Source: Amborella trichopoda (lineage: Eukaryota > Streptophyta > Magnoliopsida > Amborellales > Amborellaceae). Taken from it: a DNA stretch of 64,000 bases. The DNA is taken from positions 5,122,732-5,186,731 of the forward strand of contig NW_006499207.1 of the NCBI RefSeq assembly GCF_000471905.2. The letters are read 5' to 3'. Of the stretch, positions 11,870-22,526 are shown piece by piece. A program made the translations under genes and the position numbers. A model generated the notes under the pieces. That model was not told the origin of the DNA. It did not search any database and saw only the letters and a program-made list of their open reading frames with translations. Position 1 is the first letter of the stretch; every line of letters starts with the position of its first letter.

Positions 11870-12689
11870 GCCAGGAAGCAAGGAGTGGTCTGTCATCCCC
11901 TGTTCGCAACTGCACCAGCACCCTCAACCAACAAAATGAGCCTAAAAAATGGGTCTCGATTATAGCGCCAAAAGAACAGGCACAAGATTTGCTTGACCAA
12001 GCTGAAGCTATAAGAAAAGGAAAAGCTAAGATGAAAGAGGTTGCTCCCCTGGAATCCATTCCTACCCCCTTTCCGAGTTTTATCTCATAAACTAAGGAAA
12101 TAGCTGCCCAGGTAAACCTATGAGGTAATCCTCTCCTAGTTACTGAAGTTATACTCAGATGGGACTTATACAGCCCCAAGGCTCACCAAATCATGAGAAG
12201 GATGTATTATGATCCGACTAACAACCAAGGGTTGAATGATGGTAAAGGGATGCTAGCACCCTTTGCTGTCATTGAAACTACGGCTTCGCAACATAATCAG
12301 AAGGCAGGCATTGGCTACTCGGGGCACCCGAGCTTACCCTCATGGCCCTTCTTCAATGACTAAATTTCTCATGTGACAGTGTCACAAGAATGCCACCGTC
12401 CCCTCGGGAGCTTACTTATGAGGAGGCCTCTTCCTGAGATCCTCATGCGATGATAGAAATCAAGAGTCTGCATGCTTGGAGGCCAAAGAAGCAAAAGAAG
12501 AAACGCCACCCATGAGACGAATAGTCAAAGTGATCGAAACTCATGAGCAGACTGTCAACTCACTGCCCCTCAATGAAGAGGAAATAGAAGAAGCCTCGGA
12601 AGTCTTGGAAGACGATGTCCAAGCCACAACAGATGACTTAGAAGAAGTAAATCTGGGGTGACGAAACTGACCCAAAACCCACTTTTATC

Positions 12690-13960
12690 TCAGCCATTAT
12701 GCGTCTTGAAGAAAAGAAGGAATACACTGAGTTTCTGAAGGCCAACCGAGATGTATTTGTCTGGCATTATGAAGAAATGTTGGCTCTCGATTCACGGGTA
12801 TCAGTCCACAATTAGGGATTGATCCATCCTTCAAACCCGTCAAGCAAAATAAAGGAGATTCAGAGCAGATTTAGAAATCCAGATCTAAGCATAAGTGAAC
12901 AAGCTTAAAACGACACGTTTCATCCGAGAAGTCAAATATCGAAAATGGCTGGCTAATGTTGTAGCAGTCAAGAAGAAAAATTGATAGATCAGGATTTATA
13001 TTGACTTCCACGATTTAAATTCAGCTTGTCCTAAAGATGATTTTCCACTCCCCTTCACAGAGTAGCGAGTTGACTCGACCGCCAACTGTCAAGCATTCTC
13101 TTTCATGGACGACTATTATGGCTATAACCAAATAAGGATGGCTCTAGAAGATGAAGAGTCCACTGCTTTTCTAACTCCAAAATCGATCTTTTGTTACACG
13201 GTGATGCCCATTGGTCTCAAAAAAGTTGAAGCCACCTATCAAAAGGCTATGACCAATGTCTTCGAAGACATGCTCCATGAGGAAGTGGAATGCTACGTGG
13301 ATGACCTCGTGGTCAAGTCTGACAGAAGAAGTGATCACATAAAAAATCTGGGAAAAGTCTTCGATAGACTTCGCCTCCATTAGCTCAAAATGAACACCTT
13401 GAAATGCGCCTTCGGTGTACGATTTGGAAAATTCTTGGGATTCATTGTTAGGTATTGAGGTTTGGAAATCGAACCTATTAAGATTAAAGTCATTCAAGAA
13501 ATACCACCACCTAGAAACCTACGAGACCTCACATCTCTTCAAGGCCAGTTGGCCTACATACGGCGGTTCATCTCTAACCTGTAAGGACAATGCCATCCTT
13601 TTCCCCATCTCTTAAACAAGGACACACCCTTTGAATGGGATGAGGCATGTCAAATTGCCTTTGATGATATTAAAAGTTATCTGCTGAAACCCTCAGTCCT
13701 TTCTGCACTAATCCCGGGGAGGCACCTCATTCTATATGTGGCTACGCTGGATGAGTCACTTGGAGTTCTACTAACCCAAAACAATGACGAGGGAAAAGAA
13801 ACGGCTTTATACTATTTAAGTCAGAGAATGCAAGGAGCTGAGGGAAATTACTCGTCAACAGAAAAGATGTGCCCAACCCTCATCTTCATGGTACAAAACC
13901 TCCGACACTACTTGTTTGCAACCCAGTTTAGTTCATTTCTTGAATATATCCTATAAAAAT
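12690..13960 (+). pseudogene. Tat reverse transcriptase and RNase H relic
   Basis: RT motifs in order: WLANVVAVKKKN and IYIDFHDLNSACPKDDFPLP (12950-13055), AFSFMDDYYGYNQIRM (13090-13140), TAFLTPKSIFCYTVMPIGLK, and the catalytic YVDDLVVKS at 13294-13320, so the double Asp is intact. RNase H follows with FEWDEACQIAFDDIK and ALYYLSQRMQGAEGNYSSTEK. In-frame stops (for example just after PLPFTE and after RLRLH) and frameshifts show that it is not translated as a polyprotein. Confidence 0.75.
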
Positions 13961-14139
13961 CCTCTTGTCATGCCCTTGCCTGTCGGGCCGACTTGCAAAA
14001 TGGTCACTACTTCTCATGGAGTTCGACATCACATATGTGCTACAAAAAAACGTCAAAGGTCAAGCCCTCGTAGACTTCCTAGCTGCACATCCTCTACCAC
14101 TTGGTACCCCCTTGATCGATGATTTTCTAGATGAAGAGG

Positions 14140-14750
14140 TTTTACATGCTGAAGTCTCATGCGGATGGAGGATGCATTTTGACAGAGCATTCAAATTTGA
14201 GAAACGTAGCGGGGAAGTAGTGTTCTCTACCCCTAGCGACGGCCTCGTTCCTTTGTCCTTCTCTCTCCCAAGGATAAAGTCACATAATTAAGCTGAATAT
14301 CAAGCACTCATCATAAGCTTGGAGATTGCTGCCCGTATGGGCCTAAAGTATCTGGACATCTGTAGGGACTCAGAGTTGGTGATTAGACAGCTCAAAGGGG
14401 TATATGATGTAAGGAAAGAAAGTGTCAAACCTTACTTTAATATTGCTAAATCATTAATGGCCAAATTGGAAGGGGTTATTCTTGAGCACGTGCTGAGAAG
14501 GCTCAATCCACAAGCTGACGCACTCGCCAAATTAGGGGCAACTATCCAAATATCACTAAAAGGGGCCACACCAGTACGCATAATAGAATGGGGATGCATT
14601 GAGTTCGTTAAAAAACCCGACGAAGAAAACAAGGATCAATTATCCGAACAAAGCCCTCCTCACCCACTCAAGGCAGACATGGCTGATGAAGGGAATGCAC
14701 AAGCCTCATGCCACTCCCCAAAATCCCGCATGATTGAAGAGGAAAAATAA
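14140..14750 (+). pseudogene. Second (archaeal-type) RNase H relic of the Tat element
   Basis: The readable part is EIAARMGLKYLDICRDSELVIRQLKG followed by the C-terminal LRRLNPQADALAKLGAT. The SELVIRQLKG block with its preceding Asp and the final ADALAKL are characteristic of this RNase H type. The N-terminal half (GWRMHFDRAFKFEKRSG for the usual W...FDGAS) has lost conserved residues. A stop interrupts the domain near 14290. Confidence 0.65.
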
Positions 14751-14879
14751 AATGAAGAAGAGTCAAGACTGTCGGAGCACATATGAGCGGAAGTAGAGCC
14801 AATAACTGATTGGTGTGCCTCCATCAAAGATTATCTACAGCAAAATCGGCCCCCTGAAAATTATGTTGAGCGAAATAGG

Positions 14880-15423
14880 ATCTGAAGGTCAGCGATACGA
14901 TATGTGTGTCGTGATGATACCTTGTTTTTAATTTCCTACAACAACATGTTGCGCAGGTGCATCAATCAAGAAGAAGCAAACTGCGTGCTCAAAGAAGTCC
15001 ACTATGGAGTTTGCAGACTGCAGCAGTTTGGTCCCAAGTTGTATAACAGAATCATCAGGATTGGCTACGATTGGCCTGCTATGAATGTTGACCCTTTGAT
15101 GTTTACAAAAAGTTGTCCAGTATGTCAAATTCATTCAAGCTTCATTCACCAAGCTCCTAAACCTCTTCACTCAATGGTGGCGTCATTGCCCTTTGCTCAA
15201 TGGGGCATAGACATTGTAGGACCCATTGATCCACCTTCTTCCTCGAGGCACGTGTTTATACTTGCTACTACAAATTACTTCTCCAAATGGGCTAAGGAAG
15301 TCCCTTTCAAAAAGCTCCCTGGTCTCATAGTGGCCAACTTAGTGTGCCACCATATCATATACAGATTTGGCATCCCTGACCGAATCATTTATGACTATGG
15401 CACCCAATTTCAAAGTAATCAAA
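14880..15423 (+). pseudogene. Tat integrase relic, cut before the catalytic Glu
   Basis: Contains the zinc-binding region (EVHYG...KSCPVCQIH, with the second His apparently replaced by Gln in RLQQFG), the first catalytic Asp in QWGIDIVGPIDPP and the second in IIYDYGTQFQSN. The sequence then breaks into LTR sequence at 15424, so the third catalytic residue (Glu) and the C-terminal domain are missing. Integrase normally inserts the cDNA into the host chromosome; this copy is inactive. Confidence 0.75.
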
Positions 15424-17390
15424 TGACAGTGGTCTAGGCCTGATTTTGCTTTGGTCTTCACGCAGGGAAGAAAATCCTCTCTCAAACAACCGCGATGGGT
15501 CCACGCACGTCGCATATTCGTGGGTGCTCATACACGAGCTCTCTTGAGCATGGATAAGAACCAACAATGAGAGAGATTTTTATGACGGGGATACCTTCGG
15601 ACGCTTACCTCACCACTTGGGATTCGGGGGACACACCTGAGCGGTTCGCCCTCTTAGAACAATAACGAAGCCCTCCGGCTGTCTGCTAGTGGGGTTTGGA
15701 CGGGAACTCTCTTCAGGCTTTCAAAAGTTCTCTTCTTTCTCTCTCGTGCTTACAATCGCGATGGGGGTTCTATTGTCCCTCTCTGTGATGGTTCCCTCCA
15801 AGAGGCTGACTGGCTAGCGAAAGGGTGCGGCAAGATTCAAGGGCTTAAACTCTTGGGTCGCTCGGGGCCACACGTTCATTGCAAATGCGGGTTATTACGC
15901 GGAGCAGATGACAGGTAGAGAAGAAGAGAGAGAGGGCTTGAGGAGTGGCTTGGCTTAGTGAAGAAAGAGAATGGGAAGTGTGCTTAGGGATATTTTCTCT
16001 CTTTGAAGGTTTCTCTCTCCTCTTGACGAGATTAAGGATTTAGAAGCAAAAGACAAGTGAAAACAAACGTGATGCCTCTATTTGAGTGATGAATAATCCA
16101 CCCTATTATAAGTGGGCTTGTTTTTATAGAGAACTCACTAAACAGGAGTGAATGCTAAAAAACTAAGTTTAATTAGCATTAAAATACTTTAAATAAAATC
16201 TCGAAATTAGGTACAATGATCAAAATGCCCCTAAGACCTTTAATGCTAATGACGAAACAATCCCTCTTTGAGGGGCCTCCCACCATTGCCTGATCTTGAA
16301 AGATTTTTCGAAAACTTGTAGTGATTGTTCAGTCAATTTACCATTATATCTTCAATGCTTGTTCGATCTTGAGTATTTTGGTGCCCTTTAATCATGCCAT
16401 GGCAGCCTTTTTCCCACGGGGTAGAATTATTCAATTAAAAAAAAGCTCAAACTTGGACATGTTCTAGATCACAACGACCCTGTCATTTTGACCTAGGACA
16501 TGCACCTTGGCGTGACCCAATGTCGAACCTTTGCTGGAAAGAAGGTGAGCACGAAACCAGAAAAACCAGGGTTTCAAGAAGAAGACATCTCGAACCTCGT
16601 GAAGCACAGCTCAAGATCCGCACATCGGGTCATCACAAAACCGAGTTCAATGCAACCACCTCAGGAAGAGCTGCAAACTGGTATAACTGCGGTACTAAAT
16701 TCAAAGTCGGATAAGCATAAATCCCAAGGTTACAGATAAAACAGGTCCACTCGGTTGTTGGAATCCCTTTTTTCGGTGACCCCCAAATTAGTAAATGCTA
16801 CAAATGAAGATCAAAACGGACCAAACTTGGTGCAAAACAACTGTGATAATCTCCCCTTTCATCTGCAAACAAAATAAAGACTCAAGTTTGAGCATGTCCA
16901 AGTTCCAAAATAAAGACTCAAGTTGTGATCTAGAACATATCCAAGTTTGAGCTTTTTTTAATTCCAGATGAAGGTTATGTGGGTCCTTGAAGTCCTTCTC
17001 ATGACGTGAAGTCACAGCCTCTATGGTTGAGGACTGGTTCAGCGAGGCCGCATCGCGATAGTGTAAAACCTACCCGTTTTGAGGTAATTTGGGCATAGAA
17101 CCCTTTTGGATGGTCCGATTGATCCAAAATTTGGTCTTCGAGGGTTTTTCGACATTCTGAATGCAACATAGGTGGTATGATATTGTTCTAAAGCCACTGG
17201 TACAGGTCTACATTTTCAAGGTCGTCTTTCCTTGATATAATAGTACTCTTCTCAAGTTGTCTAGTTTGAGGCTTATTTCGCAGTACAACTTTGGTCTGTC
17301 AGTGTTTTGAGTACCATCAGGACCGAGTTGTCACTGGCTCTCTCCTTATTCTTGTGAGGGACATAAGTACGTTAAAAATGACATACAACA
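15424..17390 (-). repeat. Left (3') LTR of the Tat-like element
   Basis: Read on the minus strand it starts TGTTGTATGTCATTTTTAAC and ends CCACTGTCA, giving TG...CA termini. It aligns with the right copy over 15704-16435 and 16960-17390 in the same orientation. The part between, flanked by a 38-nt inverted repeat, is reversed relative to the right copy. A TATAAAA-type box lies on the minus strand at about 16125-16135. The U5 end (15424-15700) has no counterpart in the right copy. Confidence 0.7.
16437..16959. repeat. Inverted segment with 38-nt inverted-repeat arms inside the left LTR
   Basis: Arms at 16437-16475 and 16922-16959 are inverted copies of AGCTCAAACTTGGACATGTT...GATCACAAC with a single mismatch over 38 nt. 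The enclosed ~446 bp is the reverse complement of about 30552-30950 in the right LTR (for example ACCTAGGACATGC here against GCATGCCCTAGGT there), while sequence on both sides is collinear with that LTR. Confidence 0.75.
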
Positions 17391-17775
17391 ACTTACCTCA
17401 AAGTTCAACATTCGGAATGAAAACTTTGTCATCGAAGTTCATCTTTTGAATCCTCACTAAGACATGTTTATTCCTTCTCAATAGATGTTTTTCTTCTTGA
17501 TCACTGGCATCAGCGCAATCCTTGAGGGGGAGACTTTGCTGAGCTTGTCCCTGAGGGGTGACCAAAGTGGTCTCTGGCTGACTGAATCCTCTCTTAGGGG
17601 ATATTTCCCAAATTTGTTGGAGTCCATTTTCTAGAAGAGCATGCTGATAGGCTACCTCGTGGAGGGCTTACCATTCCATGTCAATAGAACTTCCTGACGG
17701 CCCAGCCAGCTGGTGCCCTTTTGTAGGCGTTGATCCCGATCTAGCTGGTAAGAATAGAAAGTTTGTTTTGGCCCT

Positions 17776-18452
17776 GAGGCCAAGAGATTTATGTTTTGGC
17801 ATTGGGGCTAGAGATTTTTGTGTTTGACGCTGGGGCCGGCGATTTGATGTCGGTGCTGGGGCTAAAGATTTTTGTGTTGACGCTGGGGCCGAAGATTTTT
17901 GTGTTTGCGCTGGGGCTAGAGATTTTTTTGTTAACAGGGGGGATGGAGATTTTTGTTGTGACTGAGGCCGGAGATTTTTGTGTTGGCACTGGGGCCGAAG
18001 ATTTTTGTGTTTTGGCACTGAGGCCAGAGATTGTTTTTGTTGGTGCTGGCATCAGAGATTTTTGTGTTGGCGCTGGGGCCAGAGATTTTTGTGTTTTGCA
18101 CTGGAACCAGAGATTTTTTTGTTTGGCACTGGGGCCAGAGATTTTTGTGCTTTGGCGCTGGGGCTAGAGATTTTTGTGTTGGTGCTAGAACCGGAGATTT
18201 TTTTGTTGGCGGTGGGGTCGGAGATTTTTGTTGGAGCTGCGGCAGGAGATTTGTGTGTTGGCGATGGGGCCAGAGATTTTTTTGTGTTTTGGTGTTGGGG
18301 CCAGAGATTTGTTTTGGAGCCGAGGTCGGAGATTTTTGTGTTGGTACTGGGGCTGGAGATTTGTTTTGGCACTAGGGCAAGAGATATTTGTGTTGGCGCT
18401 GGGGCCGGAGATTTTTGTTAGTGCTGGGGCCGAAGAATTTTTTGTTTGGTTC
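17776..18452. repeat. Minisatellite, ~25 copies of a 24-31 bp unit
   Basis: The consensus GGGGCCAGAGATTTTTGTGTT plus GGCGCT (plus strand) is repeated about 25 times with unit-length changes of a few bases and a variable T run. It sits just inside the 3' LTR of the minus-strand Tat-like element, the position in which Tat/Ogre-type elements are known to carry hypervariable tandem repeats. Long open frames on both strands here (for example 17978-18421) come from the repeat itself and are not genes. Confidence 0.85.
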
Positions 18453-18479
18453 AAGCGCCCTTACAAGTTTTCACTTGAA

Positions 18480-18740
18480 CTGGGTTGAAGTGGCACCACA
18501 AGGGTGGTTTTCACCAAGTCCTTTTGTTGAGGCATTTTTGTCCCCGACTTTGAGGTCACATCTACCTTTTAATTACCATTTTTACTCATGACGCCCTTAC
18601 GGGTTTTCGTCATGCCCGGTTTTCTTGTTTTTAAGACACTTTTACTTTTGGCTTCATGGCCATACCTGCTTTTCATTTTTTCTCATGGTGCCCTTGCGGG
18701 TTTTCACCATGCCTAATTTTTTTATTTTTAATATTTTACC
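18480..18740. repeat. Degenerate repeats with GCCCTTACGGGTTTTC core
   Basis: The phrase GCCCTTACGGGTTTTCGTCATGCC (about 18592) recurs as GCCCTTGCGGGTTTTCACCATGCC (about 18689) and more distantly near 18460 and 19710. These lie in the presumed 3' non-coding region of the Tat-like element and represent a second, more dispersed repeat family next to the minisatellite. Confidence 0.5.
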
Positions 18741-19802
18741 CATACCATTGGTGGCTATGTCTGCCTAAAACTCTTTTTCTTTTACTCACACTGATTCTCG
18801 TCATGCTTGGCTTCTTCTTTGGAGGAGGCTCACTGGAGCAGCGAACCTCATGGAGGATGTGTTGGAGGAAATGAGTGTGACTTGGTCGTGCTCTCGTGTG
18901 GGCACGCGGGGCTCTTGTCTTTGTGGGCTGTTCATTGTTGAAGATGGCACCTGGTGGAGGTGGAATGGATCTGCAGAGAGGTCCATTGACATTGGGAAAG
19001 CGGGTCGTTCTGATGATTGGCTTGCGTACATGGGGAATGTCGCCCGAAAGGCGGGATTGCTCGGGGATCATGGATGGGAAGATGGCACCTAAAAGATGAG
19101 GCGTTTGGAGACTGACACGTGGTCAGAGAAAGTGACGCCTGAAAGGCAAAGCGACAAGAGATCCATCTTGTGATCCATTGATGACGATGCCTGGGAGGTG
19201 AAGTTGAAGATTTGACCAGTGATTCTTCGAAAATGATGGCTAGAAGGCGAGGCGGCAGAAGACTTGAATGGTGGTCAAACGAGGCATTGTTGCAACGACA
19301 CGTGTCCGTGTGGTTGGACGAAGTGTCGCTCGGGAAGCGAAGTGCTTTGATAACGGTCCTATAAGAAGGCCAGGAAGAGCGAGTGGAAAGCAGTTTCCCC
19401 TGTTGTTTTGAGAAGTTTCTTCCTTCTGTCTTTCTTTGTAGATGGCTAAGAGAGGCTCTCTCTCTAGAGGCATTCATTCTGGAGGCCATGTCCTTTGTTG
19501 AGGCTAGCTCTTGGGTCTCAGACCCTGGAGTGCATCCGAGCGTTGAGCTTCTGGGTGAAGGTGTTCGACTGTGTGAAAGTGCTGACTAACCCATGCTAGA
19601 TGGAGATAAGAACTGGATCATGGGACTGTTCAATGATGGGGATAAGAACTGGACCATGGAACTGTTTTTCCCCCTGGGGTGTCATCTTCTTGACTTGCGT
19701 GGCTCGAATGCCCTTTCAGGTTTTCATTTGAGCCCTTGGGGTGTATGCCACTTCTAGTTTTTGCAACAGCCTTTTTTTTTTTTTTTGGGAGGCAATTTTA
19801 GG

Positions 19803-19998
19803 GTCATGTTGCTGAGACTACATATTATAGTTTAGAGTCATATGACTTGGATCATCATGCAAAGCAGTTTAACATCATGCGGCCAAGACGTGTGCTATAG
19901 TTTAAAGTCGTATAACTTGGACCATTGTGTAAAGCAGTTTAACGTTATCCAGCCAGGACGTGTGCTATAGTTTAGTGGTCATGCAACTTGGACCTGAG
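19803..19998. repeat. Three tandem copies of a ~65-bp unit
   Basis: Units share GTGCTATAGTTTA, CATATGACTTGGA or TATAACTTGGACC, and GCAAAGCAGTTTAAC (copies near 19803, 19877 and 19946). They directly follow the integrase remnant on the minus strand, so they belong to the element's 3' non-coding part. Confidence 0.6.
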
Positions 19999-20490
19999 CT
20001 TAAGGATAATAATTTTTTAAGTATTTGTCGTTGATTAGGGGCATAGCCTCTTCCCCTTCAAAATTGACCAGCACGTAGGCTCCATTGGGAAAGGCCTTCA
20101 TTACCACAAATAGTCCTTCCCATTTTGGCTCGAATTTTCCTTTCGTTCAGTTGTGGATGATTACAGGTCTCCTTACCGCTAGAACCAATTCCCCCTTCGT
20201 GAATGATCTTATCTTAATTGATTTGTCGAATGCAAGTTCCATGCGATTCTTGTGAATCTCGAGACTCTGTTGCGCTTATAGTCTCTTCTCGTCAAGTGCG
20301 TCTAGCTCTTGACAGTGAAGAGTAGCTCGTTCTTCCTCTGTCATCCCGTAATGGAGGGCGAAGGCAAGTGGATTTCTAATTATAATACGGCTTCACCCCC
20401 ATATACCAGTGAGTAGGGGGTCGACTGAGTTGGGCCCCGAGCCGTAATACAGTAAGCCCAGAGAATTTTTGAAAGCTTTTCATGCCAATC
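19985..20490 (-). pseudogene. Integrase C-terminal remnant of the Tat-like element
   Basis: On the minus strand, with a few stops, it reads PLAFALHYGMTEEERATLHCQELDALDEKR, then SFTKGELVLAVRRPVI and GKFEPKWEGLFVVMKAFPNGAYVLVN. This matches the end of Tat pol, where the usual text is FKEGDLVL, GKxxPNWEGPYxV and GALIL. It is the only recognisable pol piece in the element and shows the same orientation as gag, which supports assigning the whole interior to the minus strand. Confidence 0.7.
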
Positions 20491-21257
20491 CTTTTTGTCT
20501 CAACCCCTGGGGTGCGTCATTTCTGATTTTCGCAAGGACCCCGCAATTTGTTTTTTGAAAACACTCGACACGGAGGGTCCTGTGTGTGCAGATGGCACAA
20601 GGAATGTGGTTCAGTTGTACATTTAGTGCAGCGATGCATGAACGCACACCAAGCTCTTGAGTAGTCTCGAGATTTGTGTGGACTCGAGACTTGTGTAGGC
20701 TAAGGGGAAGTATTGCGTACATGAGCGGTGTTTCACCGGCAGTAGGTGCGTTGTTCTTGGTGACCAGGGTAGTGCATGCAGGTCAATAAATGCTGCATGA
20801 GTGGGTTGCATCGGGATTGCACAACGTCTTGATTGAGGGTCATTTTGTGCCTTCTTGGGACGCAACATGATCCTTCACACATGTTGCATGTCGCTTCGTG
20901 TGTTGTTCGTACTTCTGTACTTCTGAATCACGCCACGTTTCGTTTGTGTAGTGCTTCAATTCGCACGTCGGTTGTGCTTCCGTGCCCCATTTTTGCACGA
21001 AGTGTCATTCCGCGTGCTGTTGGCACTCCGTCATGATTGGGCCATGTATCATGCCACTGGTTTTGTGTGACACGCCATCCTTCCCTTCTTTTTGGCTTTT
21101 TAAGAAAGAGGTGCACAAAGGAAGTTCTCATTTTTACCAAGGTTTTTATCCTGAGTAAAAGCCTTAATTTTTGTTTTGTCTTCTACTTGTGCTCCCTTTT
21201 ACCGTTACCCTTTTGAGTTGGGACCCCTACTACCCTTTGTTGCCTTTGTCAACGACT
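20491..21257. other. Unassigned interior of the Tat-like element
   Basis: Upstream on the minus strand of the integrase remnant one would expect the integrase core, yet I see no DDE-type motifs. Open frames on both strands (20480-20722, 20623-20868) are rich in His, Cys and Arg with no known domain. Several CACGC and TGTTGCATG words recur around 20860-21050. Confidence 0.4.
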
Positions 21258-22526
21258 ATGGACGGTGTCAGTTTGACTCCTCTCCCAGGTAGCTTCGCTT
21301 CTTTATTTTCTCCAGTGTATCCTTGGCATGGCCATGATGTTGTTTCTCTTCTTTTTGGGCTAACGCTTTTCTTTGTTTTTGACTCTCCTCTATAGTGGAA
21401 ATCCTAGATGTGGACCCTCTGCCCAGTGAGGGGGGATCGGGAAGTGTCCCCTTAGGAGCGTGAAAGGAGAGGCCAGAGGGAGGAAGAAGCGAAGGGCACG
21501 AGGGCATCCAGTCGACCCCCTTAGTTTTGAAGAAGAGTACCCATCCGAGAAGGGGGGACTCATCCATTGTAGGTGTGTCGCCCACAGCTCTGCGCTAAAG
21601 TAAAGGCTTCTGGGGTTTCTACTCCACACTCTTCGACGTCACTGCGAATTGACGTCGAGGCTGAGGAAGGAGTCCCTGGGGCTAGCACAACAGCTTTAGC
21701 GGCTTCTGCTTCGGGTGTTTTAGGAGAGGAAGTGTCGGTGGGGCTGGCGGTTCTGGAGGTGTCTACTTCAGGGACACAAGCTGGGGTCTGGATGCCGCAA
21801 TGTCCTTCCCGAATCTTTGGTCCTCGTGGCTAGGGGTCCAGTGCTTAATGTCCCGCCACTTGCTTCTGTGGGTTCCCCAACCCCTGGTCCATTAACGTTG
21901 AATTTTAAGGCACTCACCGTGAGGTGCATGGTTCGTGCCAGTCTTCAAGGGCTGAGGGAGTGTCCTCTTTCTAACCTCAAAGGGGAGATTGAGGTTGTTG
22001 AGGCTTGCATGGTTGGATTAAAGGTCGTGTATGCTGATGAATAAACCTTTGGCCAACTGGAAGAGTTCTTGTAGAATTTCGCAGGTTGGGGTGTTGAGGC
22101 CCTCTCACGCGAAACTACAGTGCGGGGTCTTATGAGGCACACCTGGCCTCTCTGCAGGTGAGGTTGGCCAACAAGTGAGCTCTTGTGGAGGGTCATAAGG
22201 AAAAGAAGAAATTGATTGCTTCAAACCAAGCCCGCCTCATGAAGGAATAGGCGGACGTATCTCGAGAGATTTAAAACACAGAAGATGAGATCGCTTGGTT
22301 GCAAGCCCGCATGGCTGATTCGAAAGACCGTTGAAAGCGGTATCGGGAGGTGTTGGCCTTGAACTCTTAGAGGCTAGAGCGGTTGAACTCCGAAGTGAGG
22401 GCAGACACTATTTTGTCCGAGTCAGTTGCTCAGGACATCACCCGTGTTGAGGAGCAGGTACGGGTTGCACTGGAGGTGGTGCAAGAGTTGAAGGTGAAGA
22501 TGTGTGAGGCCCTCAAACATTTTTGA
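21258..22526 (+). pseudogene. Antisense additional ORF with C-terminal coiled coil
   Basis: On the strand opposite to gag, an ATG at 21258 opens MDGVSLTPLP. A GT-AG intron can be read at 21289-21395; joining gives LPVEILDVDPLPSEGGSGSVP, which also removes the frame break. A Ser/Gly/Ala-rich stretch follows. About 22150-22526 encodes a heptad-like segment (QVRLANK...ALVEGHKEKKKLIASNQARL...ADVSREI; EVRADTILSESVAQDITRVEEQVRVALEVV) ending at TGA 22524-22526. A polyadenylation-like AATAAA is at 22599. Several stops and shifts interrupt it. Antisense extra ORFs are known from plant Tat elements such as Grande; the function is not established. Confidence 0.5.

Larger units (their letters stand above)
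11870..15423 (+). mobile_element. Ty3/Gypsy Tat-lineage pol fragment, truncated at 15423
   Basis: A plus-strand pol relic in many frames. Order: pre-RT region with LEEKKEYTEFLKANRDVFVWHYEEM (12700-12785), reverse transcriptase (about 12930-13600), RNase H (13620-13930), a second archaeal-type RNase H (about 14150-14550) and integrase (14900-15423). A second RNase H domain is a known hallmark of the Tat lineage. No LTR of its own is seen: the left boundary is unclear and the right side is cut abruptly where the minus-strand LTR starts at 15424, so a later insertion or rearrangement removed the rest. Confidence 0.75.

Noticed and set aside
17796..18421. Overlapping 100-150 codon open frames on both strands
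   Set aside because: They are translations of the 24-31 bp minisatellite, whose unit happens to lack stops.
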